Part shown: positions 34,559-46,101 of the stretch, piece by piece
Layout of the letters: every line of letters starts with the position of its first letter
Numbering within the stretch: the first letter of the stretch is position 1
Assembly: GCF_030272615.1 (NCBI RefSeq)
Contig: NC_081410.1
Coordinates: 255,239,533-255,303,532 of the forward strand
Source of the DNA: Cryptomeria japonica
Lineage: Eukaryota; Streptophyta; Pinopsida; Cupressales; Cupressaceae
Length of the DNA stretch: 64,000 nt
Direction of reading: 5' to 3'
Notes under the pieces: generated by a model
The model's database searches: none
What the model saw: the letters and a program-made list of their open reading frames with translations, nothing else
What the model was told of the DNA's origin: nothing
Made by a program: the position numbers and the translations under genes

Positions 34559-36769
34559 TGTTATGCCCTGCATACCTAGCCCCGTTAGTTTCCTTATCTT
34601 GAAAATATGGGTCCCCTCTCTTTTGCTTTTGTAGTTTTTCTTTTCTTAGTTTTTGCCCCGGAATCCCAAAGTCCCGAGGTGTTCTTTGCTTGGTTTTTGA
34701 AGTCTTACCCGGAACCCCGAAGTCCCGAGGGAGGATTTTGTTTCTTTTTTTGGTGAAGACCTCAGAACCCCAAAGCCCTAGAGTCCCGAGGTCTTGCCTT
34801 GTTCCTTTTTGTTGAAGCCTCAAAATCTTGAAATTTCAGAATTTTGAGTTCTTCATGTTTTGTCATTTGTGAACTTCAGAACCCTAGAGTCCTGAAGTTG
34901 TTTTGTGTTTCCACCCCGGATCCCTGGAGTCTCGAGGTGCCCCGCTTGTTTTTTATTATTATTTTATTTTTATTTTCACCTCGGCAGTCCAGAACCCCGG
35001 AGTCCCGAGGTGTGTTCTTGTTTTTTTTGTCCTGACCTCGGAAGTCCGGAACCCTGGAGTTCCAAGGTGTGTTTTCGGTTTTCTTGTTTGTCATCTCGAA
35101 AGCCTGGAACCCCGAAGTTCTGAAGTTATTTTCCCCTTAAGCCACGGTTTCAATTTGGAACCCCGAGATCCTGGAGTTCTAGACCATCTTGTTAGGCCTT
35201 CATCTAAGTCCACCTTGGAACCCCAGAGTTTCGAGCTCCATTGTTTTGTCTCACCTCGGAACCCTGGAGTTTCAGGCCATGTTGTTTTATCCTATCTTAA
35301 CCTCGGAACGTCAGATTCCCGAAGTTTTGAGTTAATTGTTTTTGAAGGAGTTTCCCACCTCGAAACCCTAGAGTCCCGAAGTGAGTCATAAAATTGATAT
35401 TTTGACTATGTGATAGGCTAATTTTTGGTTCTTTCTTGCAGATGAGAGTAATTAAATGGACCCAACTTCCAACAAGAAAGTTAAGGAATTGGATAAGCTA
35501 CCTGCAACCATGAAGTACCACTACCAAGGTCAGACTTATGCTTCCAAATTGGAGGATCAGATCAAATGGATGACAGACATAGAGATTGGGCATATTGAGC
35601 TTGAAGATATTGAAAAGCAAATTTTGGAGAAGTCTGAATTCCGGATTTCGCATGTTGTTGATCCTCCTGCTGAGGTAGTTGCATGCCTCATTAGCAACTA
35701 TAAACGATATTAAAAGAAGTGAAAGATAAACATATAGTTGCTAATGAGAGCAAGATATTTTTAAAGAAGTTTGCATGTCATTGTGACTGGGACTTCAACT
35801 AATACTCCAGCACGTACTTTAATTATTGAGCAAGTTTTGCATGATTACACGAAGTGTTGGTTCATGGAGCTCCATTTTCGTAATGCTCACCCAGTCACAG
35901 TTTCGTAGTAGTTAACTGGAGTTCGAGGCAGAGACTTGCATGTCAACTGCGACTCCTTGCTTTTTTAGTGATAGGTTTATTTCCTAGAAAGTAGGACAAG
36001 AAACTATAAATTAGAATTAGAAATTTTGATTCATTGTAAGGGTCCACAAATTGATGATTTGAGGCCCAATTAGATATTCTTTTAAGAGATTTTAATGCAG
36101 ATTTTATGAGTTTGAGTAGATGTTATAAAACATTCTTTGGAGTTAATACAAGAATCATCTTATAGATTGCCTGATCTATGCGTATGTGCTATGAATTTAT
36201 TCTTTGCAATCTGTAATGTGTATTGTTTGAAATCAGCAACTTATTTTGGTCTTATGTTTTATTTCTTTATGAATCAGAGTGCGCACGTAAGTGGTGTATG
36301 AGAATTATTGTGACTGAATGATATTGTGGTGATATTCTTTCCATGAATTTGTGAGGTTGCATGACTTTTCATGTTTATTGGAGGTTCATTATTGAATGCT
36401 AGTTTGAATGATATTGATGATTTTTGGATTGCAGGGTGCTAATTGAGTAGTTCATTAAGTTGTTTTTGTATTGGTTTCATTGTTATTTTCTTGTTTCCCT
36501 AATCTATCTTTTTCCATTTATTTTGGAAGAGAATCTCAATCATAAAATACAAAAATAAAATAAGTTAAGCTATTGGAATTTGTTTCAACCAACAGACCCC
36601 TTGACAGGTACAATCACATCAACTATTGAGCTGCCCATCACTGTTGAGACCCAACTATAGAGACCTTGGAGTAGTTAATTTTGTGAAACTTATTGATTTT
36701 TAGGAGAAGTGGTGAGTGTTCCCATAAACTACCTGACTGTTGGTGAGTGTGTCAAAACACCCGTCAACA
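34559..36769 (+). repeat. 3' LTR with hairpin array
   Basis: About 2.2 kb, the partner of 27843-30071. The hairpin array recurs at about 34657-35385 with many substitutions. Several hairpins keep pairing although the bases differ, for example CCTCGGAAGTCCGGAACC near 35035. The short open frame recurs at 35456-35713. Confidence 0.88.
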
Positions 36770-36949
36770 AGAACCTTGATGGATTGAGTGATGCAAGGCT
36801 ACAATAGAAGTCCTGGGTTGAAATAATATACTGCTTCTTATTTGATAAAAATGTTTTTTGCTTCTACACATGAGAATAAAAAACCATATGAAATGTGAAT
36901 AGGTGAAAATATTATTGTTATACATTTGAGGGTATTTCACAACAACTCA

Positions 36950-39300
36950 TTTGCTCATGCCATGAAGGAAATAAGACCTAAGTTATAATTTAAAGCCAAG
37001 AAATGTATTTATATAGATTATAATGAAAATGTAAAAGGGTATAAACTTTGGAATCTTGTAGCACTAAAAGTTGTCTACTTAAGAGGTGTTTTTTTAAGAT
37101 AACTTGGAACCGCCATGGAGTTGTAGGGAGTGGGCTTTAATCAAGCCCTACAATTCTATGAGACTGATTAATTAAGTGGGAAACTATAGTTGGGGTTGGA
37201 TGTGAATTATAGTTTGGAAGATATAATTGTGGGTTGATCAAACTTAGATTTTTATCCAAGGATAAACAACCAAAGGAAAAAATGAGCAACAAGGTGAATT
37301 TTGAGAAAAAAAAAGAGTCGGAAGATTCATTAGTAAATGAATAAATTATTGAACAAGATAAAGATGATGTAGAAAGAGAGTATTAGAAAGGAATATTAGA
37401 GGCAAAATTTGAGGAAGAAAGTAATTGTAACGAGGTAGGTTTTGCACAACCTATGAGAAGGTCTGCAAGGTAGTAAAAATACTACACATGTATAGTCTAC
37501 TAGATTTTCACTATATTTATTCTCTAGCTTGCATTGTTGGTGAAACAAGTTGTATAGAAGAAGCTCTCTTTCATAAGGAAAATGGGTCATGGAAGAAGGA
37601 CATGAAGGAGGAGATGTTGGCCTCAAAGAAATGTAAGAATTGGGACCTACTTGATCTATTTAAAGGAGAAAGCCTATTGGCTACAAATGGGAGTATAAAA
37701 AAAGATCTATATAGATGGTGTATTAGAAAGGTACAAGAAAAGATTGGTGGCAAAATGGTAGTCCCATATTGAGGAAATATACATTAGTTAGATCTTTTAT
37801 TCTTTTACTAAATTGAATTTTGTTAGATTGTTGTTGTCCATTATTGTTACATTTGATATTAAAGTAGGTTTTATAGATGATAATATTGTATTCTTGCAAT
37901 CCCCCGAGCATAGATTGGTTGTTCAAGCCACTGGAAGACATAAACAAATAATGTAGTTTTGAAACCCATTTCACCCAACTACATTGAGAGTGGGGCATTC
38001 TCAAGGTTTTACATGGCCCAATGGACAAGTCAAATCATATTGATGGATTGTGAACCATGTGTGCTGAGTTGGATGCCTCCAAGTTATCAAAACAAAGATT
38101 GTATTCTTGCATGGATATCTAGAAGAGGGAATCAACTACATGGAACAAAATAAATAATTAGATGTTAAGGAAAAAAAGATCTATTTTATAAACTAAAAAG
38201 GTTTTTGTATGGTTTGAAGTTGACACTAATTATGTGGCCCTAAATTTTTGATGGATATGTTATGAAACCAGGTTTCACTAAGATCAAAGTTGATCACTAT
38301 CGACACTACAAACAAGTTAGTGATCACATGTATTAATTAGTAACTAGGTATTGATGATATAATTATCATTAGAGACAACTAGACAATATTTAAGGAACTC
38401 AAAAGTAAGATATCTAAGAAAAATTATATGAAGGGCTTACGACTTGCAATGAACATATTTGGTATAGAAATTAATAGAGACGAGACTAACATGGAGCTAT
38501 GGTTGAACTAGAGGTATTACATTCAAAGTGTTTTAAAATTCAGAATGCAAGATAATAAACTTGTAAATATCCCTTTACTTGAAGTAACTAAGTTGTGTTT
38601 GGAATAGTGTCATAATTCTCAAGAAAAATAGTACATGTTCAATGTTCCTTAAGTTAATGAAATAAGAAGTTTGTTGTATGTCATTTTCAGTACTAGAAAA
38701 AATATTGCTCAAGCATTAGGGGTTCTTAGTAGGTTCATATTGAATCTTGGTAGAGAACATTGCACTTATCATGAAAAAAGAAAATCTTAAGTACTTGAGA
38801 GAATTTTTTTTTCATTATTTATTTTATTATGGGATTGATAATATTAGCAAGGTGTTGAATATACAAGGCTTTGTGGATTCTAATTAGGAAACAAATCTAG
38901 CTCAAGATCAACAATTAGTGTTTTTTTTACTTTGTGTGGAGGAGTATTAATGTATATGAGTAAGAGATAACCCATAGTTTTATTATCCATTGCTAAAATA
39001 GAGTATATGGTTGCAACACATGCTTACAAAAAGTAGTGTGGTTGGAAATACTTTGCATTGATATCGGTTTTAAGAGAAAGATAATGATAAAAAAATGTAG
39101 AGTGAAATTTGTCTGGAAAAGAACCCAATTTAGCATGCTCATACAAAATATGTAGATGCATAATACCATTTTATTAGGGATGATGTTAATGATAATGAAG
39201 GTTCAAAAAGAAAAAGTTGTAGATGAATGTAGCCAATTATTTGACAAAACTAGTATGCATGTTGATTTTTTTTGGTAGACAAATGAAATGGGTTTACCCC
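36950..39300 (+). pseudogene. Ty1/copia integrase end, reverse transcriptase and RNase H relic (right part)
   Basis: Broken frames read IRPKL.FKAKKCIYIDYNEN and GYKLWNL (end of integrase). EEALFHKENGSWKKDMKEEM and KNWDLLDLFKGE (start of reverse transcriptase) follow at 37550-37680, then LFYKLKRFLYGLK, RSLLYVIFSTRKNIAQALGV and LSRFILNLGREHC at about 38660-38760. RNase H pieces include GFVDSN and the final MNVANYLTKLV (39223-39260). Stops and indels are frequent. No LTRs could be identified for this copia element; it predates the insertion of the 27.8-36.8 kb element. Confidence 0.82.
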
Positions 39301-40020
39301 TTTCTCATACCTAGTTTCTTTTTAGTTTATGTTGTAAATCTCTTGCAAAAAATATCAAGTGGCGTAATGTTGAAGCTTTGGTGTGTTATAAACTTACAAA
39401 TAATTATTTCAAATGAAAAAAATGTTGGGATTGTGAGAGTTCTTGTTGTGGAATTTTTTAATTACATACAATAAAAATGTATTATAAGCATTGGTGATAA
39501 AAGATGGTAGAAGTTAGTCTTTGTGATGGCCTAGAGGTGTCTAGGACCTTGGTGAAGCGATGGTAGTAACCATACAAGGTTTTGGTTATGTTATGGTTAG
39601 AACATATTATGTAGAGTCTATTATTGATGTATGTATGGTATTGCTAATGTATGTAGCATTACTAGAGTGCATGTGATAACTGCAAAGTATATATAAGAAG
39701 GTCCTTTAGAGGCACAACTCATGAGAGTATAATGTTTGTATCATAATCCATAAGAGTGATCTTGGTAGTACCTCAAAGGATTGCTCAATATTTCTTCATA
39801 TAAAAATTGTTTGTTTAACAACTAATGAGTTGGCCATTGTCAAATTACGTAAGTTGATGAATATTTTATCCATTTGGAGAAGTCTCATGGGACTAATGTG
39901 TGACATGTATGACATCACAATATAGTCACTATTTAGTTGTGTGATAGTTGACATTCCATAATGGTTAGTGAACCAAGGGAAAATATACAAGAGGGTTAAT
40001 GGTTAGATTCATTCAAAATA
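39301..40020. other. Noncoding interval
   Basis: AT-rich, with no domain or repeat boundary that I can defend. The right flank of the copia element and its LTR may be buried here in degraded form. Confidence 0.45.
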
Positions 40021-41094
40021 AGCATAAAACACATAATCAAATATATCAAAAACCATTATACCTTCATGAAGACGATCTCTTGCTCCTTGGATTAGACCTT
40101 CGGTGAAGTGAAGAATGCACCCCTTCCTCACTTGATTGGATTGGTCCTTGATGGGGATGTGGAATGCTCTCCACTACACAACAAGATATAATATGATTCA
40201 AAGGATGATTATGGATGATATGGATTGGCTATGGAGAGATTTTGGCTTTATGAGGGCGCTATGGATGGATTTGAAACTCAAAAGGCCAACATAAGATTAC
40301 ATGGAAAGTGGATGATTTGTGAGGAGATGAGACTCCAATTTATAGATTGGAGGAGGCCAAAATGGAGGGCCAAGATTGATTTCAAAATGAAGGGTTGAGA
40401 TTGATTTGAAATGGAGGAGAGGATTGAGAGGACGAGGTGTGAGATTTGAGAGATATGCCATAAAGGCATTTCTTGTCTCCACACTTCTCAAGGTACATGG
40501 GGAAGAGCTCCCAAGTTCATTGAGAAGAGAAAAAGAAATTAAAAATTCCTTGTGTGGGAATACTAAATGGATAAAAGAATTAAAAATTCCTTGGGAAGAG
40601 GAGGCATGGGGAGATTCAAAGAATTTGAATTTCTTTGAAAGGATCAAGGTGATTAGGGATGTGTAAATGATTAAGGGGATTGATTATGTGGTTTAATGAG
40701 TGATTGGAGGTGCAAGTGAGAAATTTAAGAGGATGTGACATGAGGAGAGAGAATGAGTGGAAGAATATAAAATTGAGGAATAATGATAATCAGGCTTCTA
40801 GAAGAATTAATTAGGCTAAGTGAGGATTAGAAGAAGTGATTTGTAGGAATCACACGATTAACTTAGTTAATTGAAATCGATTAACTAAGCAGGGTTTAGA
40901 AGAAATAAAATAATTTTAAAAGAAAAAGGGGAATAATCAATTTTGATAAATTGACTATAAGGTTGCAATGATAAAATTAAAATAAGATTTAATTAATTTT
41001 AAGAGGAATAAAGACCAACACAATTAATTAAATTAATTATGTGGAGAGGCTTAAATTAATTAAATATTAATTAAATTAATTTTAGGTGTCTACA
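40020..41094 (-). repeat. Probable solo LTR (TGTAGACACC type)
   Basis: On the minus strand the sequence begins TGTAGACACCTAAAATTAAT at 41094, a start commonly seen in plant Ty3/gypsy LTRs. It runs through TTAATTAA-rich U3-like DNA to a TATA box (CTATAAATTGGAGTCTC, near 40345-40329) with no coding content. The lower boundary is estimated. Open frames of 80-116 codons on both strands here are not protein-like. Confidence 0.45.
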
Positions 41095-41356
41095 ATTAAA
41101 ATATTAATTCAATCGGGATTCAATAAAAAATGACTTGGTCTACATCTAGTTTATGAAATAGAAGGAATAGGTTGGTGCTCAAAGTTTAGATTATTGATGA
41201 TGGGATGATGTTATGAAGCATGCAAAGTTTGTACATGATGTCTTGAAATTGAGAAAGGTAGAATAAGGAGACTATAATATATTTGGATTCTATTTAGAAA
41301 TCAATATATTGTTTTCTCTCTTTTGCTATTGGTTTTTTTCTTGATAGAGTATCTTG

Positions 41357-41771
41357 TGTTAGAATTCGTGAAATGTGAATCCCACAAGACCAATTATATT
41401 TTGCAAGAATAACTGTCACACATAAAGAGAAAATTTAACAACAAAATAATTGAAGACAAATAACAATAATTGAATTACTTGTATTGCTTATTGCTTATTG
41501 CTTGAGTTACAATGAAGGATACGACATCCTTATAAAAAAATACAACTCTAAATATAGAAACCCACCCTAAATGGTGGAGTCTACAAGATAGACTGAGAGT
41601 TAATACGTGAATTAGTCATGTATGCACAAATAGCATAATAGACTAATTAATGCATGAAACTCTCGAAAATCTAAACATAGTTTGCTTTTTCCTAGTTTGC
41701 ATTATGCATGGAGATAAATACCAATTAATTATTCACTTAATTGCATTAATTCAATAAATAATTTACCCCCA
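41357..41771 (-). repeat. LTR copy 1 (3' outer LTR, one end eroded)
   Basis: Matches the intact LTR from TGTTAGAATTCGTG onward. It loses part of the AATTATTTACTCC end, where it becomes a C-rich stretch fused directly to interior sequence. Confidence 0.85.
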
Positions 41772-42066
41772 CCCCCCCCATAATGCTGACAAGGGAGAGG
41801 TATGGCAGATACATTGAATCTAAATGCTATTCTCCATGATGCTAAAAAAAGAGAGATCTAAGACAAGAAAGATGGAGCTCGGATCACAAGAGGGAAGAAT
41901 AGGGCCAAAAAATCACTGATTAATTTGGAAGGAAGAGATAGTGAGTTGGTAATCAATCTGCAAAAATGGACCTAAGATCTGGATAGAGCTCTGAATCAAC
42001 TTTTTGATGATATCTCATTTGCGAAAAATGAAGTCCGAATGCACAAAATATGCTCCCGAGAGTGAA

Positions 42067-42339
42067 CTAATGCAATTAAGTAAATAATTAATTAATATTT
42101 ATCTCCATGCATAATGCAAACTAGGAAAAAACAAACTATGTTTAGATTTTTGAGAGTTTCATGCATTAATTGGTCTATTATGCTATTTGTGCATACATGA
42201 CTGGTTCATGTATTGTGTTTCAAACTCTCAGTCTATCTTGTAGACTCCATGTAGGGTTTCTATCTTTAGAGTTAGATTTCTTTATAAGGACATCATATCC
42301 TTAATTGTAACTCAAGCAATAAGCAATAAGCAATAAGCA
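42067..42339 (+). repeat. Inverted partial LTR copy
   Basis: The reverse complement matches the LTR interior, from the AATTAATTATTT side to the tandem TTGCTTATTGCTTATTGC. It lacks the terminal 110-120 bp. With LTR copy 1 it forms a roughly 270 bp inverted repeat around a 295 bp spacer. It abuts LTR copy 3 head to head. Confidence 0.85.
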
Positions 42340-42799
42340 TTAGAATTCGTGAAATGTGAATCCCACAAGCCCAATTATCTTTTGCAAGAATACCTGTCAC
42401 ACATACAGATAAAATTGAACAACAAAATAATTGAAGATAATAACAATGAAATTGATTGAATTGCTTATTGCTTATTGCTTGAGTTACAATTAAGGATATG
42501 ACATCCTTATAAAGAAATCTAACTCTAATATAAATCCTAAAGGGTGGAGTCTACAAGATAGACTAAGAGTTTGAAACACAATGCATGAATTAGTCATGTA
42601 TGCACAAATAACATAATAGACTAATTAATACATGAAACTCTCGCAAATCTAAACATAGTTTCTTTTTTCTAGTTTGAATTATGCATGGAGATAAATATTA
42701 ATTAATTATTCGTAATTAATTTATCAACTAAATAATAAATTATTTAGTGAATTAATGCAATCAAGTGAATAATTAATATATGAATTATTTACTCCAACA
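42340..42799 (-). repeat. LTR copy 3 (internal direct LTR)
   Basis: 460 bp, lacking only the first two bases of the consensus end. CCCCCTTG adjoins it at 42800, which reads CAAGGGGG on the element strand, the polypurine tract expected next to a copia 3' LTR. Confidence 0.88.
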
Positions 42800-44304
42800 C
42801 CCCCTTGAATGCACAACTGGGAGAGAGGCAAAAAAGATGTAGGGAAAAAACATGTAAAGATGAATGCAAGATGGGTCTCGACATAAAGCCTGATGAGGTT
42901 CCCATGAACAAACATGGAAGTCTCTCAGAAATGGAGCAAAGGAGAACCCCTAAATGGGAACAAAACTCCTCTCCAAAAGAAATAAAAGACAAGCATGAAG
43001 AAAAATTGAAGCATGAAGAAGTTGAAAACACTATCGTATGAAGATTGTTATGATGTTGAAAAAAGAACCTCTAGAAATAGGAATACAAGAGTGTTGATAT
43101 GATAAGTGTTCCATCTCACCGAAATGCATGGGTAAATGGTCGCGTTGCATCTCCTAGTACATAGGAACAAATAATGAATACAAAGAACACTCCAACACGA
43201 AACCAAGGAAGTATTAGGACCAAAAATAGTAACCCCCCATAATGCTGACAAGGGAGAGGTATGACAGGTACATTGAATCTGAATGCTATTCTCCATGATG
43301 TTAAAAAAAATAGAGATCTAAGACAAGAAAGATGGAGCTTGGATTATAGGGCTGCAAAATCATTGATTACTTTAGAAGGAAGAGACAGTGAGCTGGTAAT
43401 CAATCTGCAAAAATGGACCTGAGATCTGGATAGATTTATGAATTAGCTTTTTGATGATATCTCGTTTGCGAAAAATGGAGTCCGGATGCATAAAATATGC
43501 CCCTGGAAGTGCAAACAACAACTTCTGACTTCAACGGACAAAAAAGTCTACAAAATGAAATAATAAAAAAAAAATACCTCCATATCTAGATAGGGCTAAG
43601 AAAGAGCTTTCCAATGATATATGGTTTGTGCAATTTTGACTCTGTATGCTCAAGTTATGAGCAAAATACCAACCCCCTCTTTTAGGGCACAAAGTGGGTC
43701 AAAGAGGGGCCATGCATGTTGCCTGTACTGTTGACATCAGCATGACATCATGTTGATGTCAGCGGCTGGTACTTTGACTTCTTTTAATTGATTAAAAAAT
43801 TAATCTTTTTGAAATAGCATGCACCCACTTGATTTTTTTTGTTTAAAAAATAACAAATCAAAAACCCAGCAATGAATTTTTTATTTTTTTTCACCAGCCA
43901 ATTGATTTTTTTTTGGAAAATATTTCAAATGCAAGTGCATGTATGGATATACAGATTTTTGTGCCTCGAAAAGCGTGCCGATAAATAATCATACCCTTGA
44001 TGCCCAAATAGGTCGAATTATATATCAAAATTCATGGAATCGACCTTCTAAATCCAACCATGACGTCCTTTTGGGCCCAAAAAGCTCAGAATTTTTAGGT
44101 ACCCTCTGAAACAGAGAAAAAACCTCAAACTTCGAACCCTTGCAAAATGGACTTTGTATATCGGATTTTAGCGAAACGAAAGACGATCATACCTTTCTCG
44201 AGCCTTCTGGAATTAATTGTGCAATCCAAAGTAACCCAAGATGAACAATTTGTTGTGCATGCAAATAATCTCTAAAAAAGCGAACATGAATCTTCACATG
44301 TGGA
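42800..44304 (-). other. Interior of the short copia-type element
   Basis: About 1.5 kb with a polypurine tract at its left edge. I see no gag, protease, integrase or reverse transcriptase. The open frames at 42789-43041 are low-complexity. It would need enzymes supplied by another element. Confidence 0.75.
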
Positions 44305-44316
44305 GCTCTAATACCA
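44305..44316 (-). other. Primer-binding site for initiator Met tRNA
   Basis: TGGTATTAGAGC on the minus strand, immediately inside the 5' LTR. The canonical copia site is TGGTATCAGAGC, one base different. Confidence 0.85.
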
Positions 44317-44782
44317 TGTTAGAATTCATAAAATGTGAATCCCACAAGCCCAATTATCTTCTGCAAGAATACCCGTCACACATATAGAGAAAATTGAATA
44401 GTAAAATAATTGAAGACAATAACAATGAAATTGATTGAATTGCTTATTGCTTATTGCTTGAGTTACAATGAAGGATATGACATCCTTATAAAGAAATCCA
44501 ACTCTAAAGGTAGAAACCCTAAATGGTGGAGTCTACAAGATAGATTGAGAGTTTGAAACACAATGCATTAATTAGTCATGTAGGCACAAATAGAATAATA
44601 GACTAATTAATGCATGAAACTCTCAAAAATCTAAACATAGTTTGCTTTTTCCTAGTTTGCATTATGCATGGAGATAAATATTAATTAATTATTCATAATT
44701 AATTAATTAACTAAATAATAAATTATTTAGTGAACTAATGCAATTAAGTGAATAATTAATATATGAATTATTTACTCCAACA
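44317..44782 (-). repeat. LTR copy 4 (5' outer LTR)
   Basis: 466 bp, full length, with perfect TG...CA ends (TGTTGGAG to TCTAACA on the element strand). Confidence 0.9.
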
Positions 44783-44787
44783 TCTTG

Positions 44788-45733
44788 GATCAAACCTTGT
44801 GTCTCATGTATGTTTAGTAGATTGTGTATAATTTCATGTTCTTCCATAATGTTTGCTAATTGAATTGAAATGAAAAAATTATAATTTGATCATAATCTAA
44901 AGTTTGAAGACAATCGAGTTAATAGTATTTTGAATTACTTTTCATTATTTAGTACATCTCTTTTCTCACAAGACACAAGAAATAGAAGAAAACACCATTA
45001 GAGAGGGTAGAACCACAATATACAAGTTTTCTAGGACATTTTCATGATTCTCCACCATGAATGCCATCTAGCTTTCTTTTTCTTCTCATCCTTAAATTGT
45101 TTTTTGTTCTCCATTTCTTAGTTATAAATAATTTATCTCTATTTTCCTTCCTCCTTACCCAATACTCTTGCCACATACTTCTACCTCTAATATGTATAAT
45201 ATCCATCCTTTCTCCTATTTTTGTATTCATGTTATGACCATTTTCACATACTCTTAATTCTCATCACAAGCGCACATCATTTGTGGTAACTTTTTGGTTA
45301 GGGTTTTGACATTATAAATATTGTTATTACACACACCATCATCATATAAACACTAGATTAGCACACACCTTGATTATTTCAAAATTTAGTATTATTGAGA
45401 AGGTTGGAGTAAACCTATGAGGGAGAGTTAACTAGATAAATTTACACATATATCATAACCTCAATTCAAATTAAGGTGGAGAAGAAAATAAAATATGAGT
45501 GAAGTCTACATGAAAAGGGCTAAAACAAGTAAAAGGTTAAAGATAAAGCTAAATTTTGTTAATGTGTATGCTAGGGGAAGAGTACTAGTAGTTGTTATAG
45601 CTAACTTCATGCACCGTAAGCTCCTACACAATACATCGGATTTTGAGGATTTTTTTCGGTTGTCTTGTATGAGACTTAAGTGCTTATAGCTATTGTTTTG
45701 GATTCTAGGTAGTTATTGACAAATGTCGTGGGA
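44788..45733. other. Noncoding interval
   Basis: No recognisable gene. The open frames here are short and AT-driven. Confidence 0.5.
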
Positions 45734-46101
45734 TTCATTATGCACGTAAGGGTAAAAAATGGTCATTTTGAGTTGGTGTCATATACATATTCCATATTAC
45801 CCCAATAATTGTTTTCGTTGACCTCTACAAAATTTGCACAATTGATCCAATACTTATGCACAAATGCCCCAAATATTTTTTGTGTGCTATTGATACCAAT
45901 CAAGTTGCACGATCGATTCTATTACAATTTTTTTTCCTAACTATTGAGTATACTTATGGGTGACTATTGACCCACTAGATAATTTTTTAGACTTTTAACT
46001 AACAAAATTCAATGAATGACAGTTAGAAAGTAGACCACAACTAGATCCCTTTAGAACGTAGACAATGAATGGCCATTTTTTACCCTTACGTGCATAATGA
46101 A
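45734..46101. mobile_element. Small terminal-inverted-repeat element (MITE-like)
   Basis: The left end TTCATTATGCACGTAAGG, continuing through GGTAAAAAATGGTCATT, is the reverse complement of the right end with one mismatch over about 33 bp. The element is 368 bp and noncoding. GGA lies directly outside both ends (45731-45733 and 46102-46104), a possible 3 bp target duplication. I do not assign a superfamily. LINE coding sequence begins just to the right. Confidence 0.8.

Larger units (their letters stand above)
27843..36769 (+). mobile_element. Gag-only LTR retrotransposon nested in the copia element
   Basis: LTRs at 27843-30071 and 34559-36769 (about 2.2 kb, TGTTATGCC... to ...CCGTCAACA) flank a 4.5 kb interior. 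The flanking pentanucleotides AGAAT (27838-27842) and AGAAC (36770-36774) are a near-perfect target duplication. The interior has a gag-type N-terminal domain and a long frame with no reverse transcriptase or integrase, so it is non-autonomous. Its LTRs differ at many more positions than those of the element at 16.7 kb, including small indels, so the insertion is older. It splits a copia element whose coding sequence resumes on its right. Confidence 0.88.
41357..44782 (-). mobile_element. Short non-autonomous copia-type element, internally rearranged
   Basis: Outer LTR copies at 41357-41771 and 44317-44782 are bounded by the same flanking pentamer TCTTG (41352-41356 and 44783-44787), so the whole block behaves as one insertion. 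On the minus strand the LTR is TGTTGGAG...GAATTCTAACA. It is followed by TGGTATTAGAGC, the copia primer-binding site complementary to initiator Met tRNA with one change. Between the outer LTRs lie a third direct LTR (42340-42799), an inverted LTR piece (42067-42339) and two copies of part of the interior (41772-42066 and 43225-43510). No coding domain is present. Confidence 0.88.

Noticed and set aside
40278-40666. Overlapping 68-116 codon frames on both strands
   Set aside because: They lie in an LTR-like region with a TATA box and show no domain; openness on both strands suggests composition bias.
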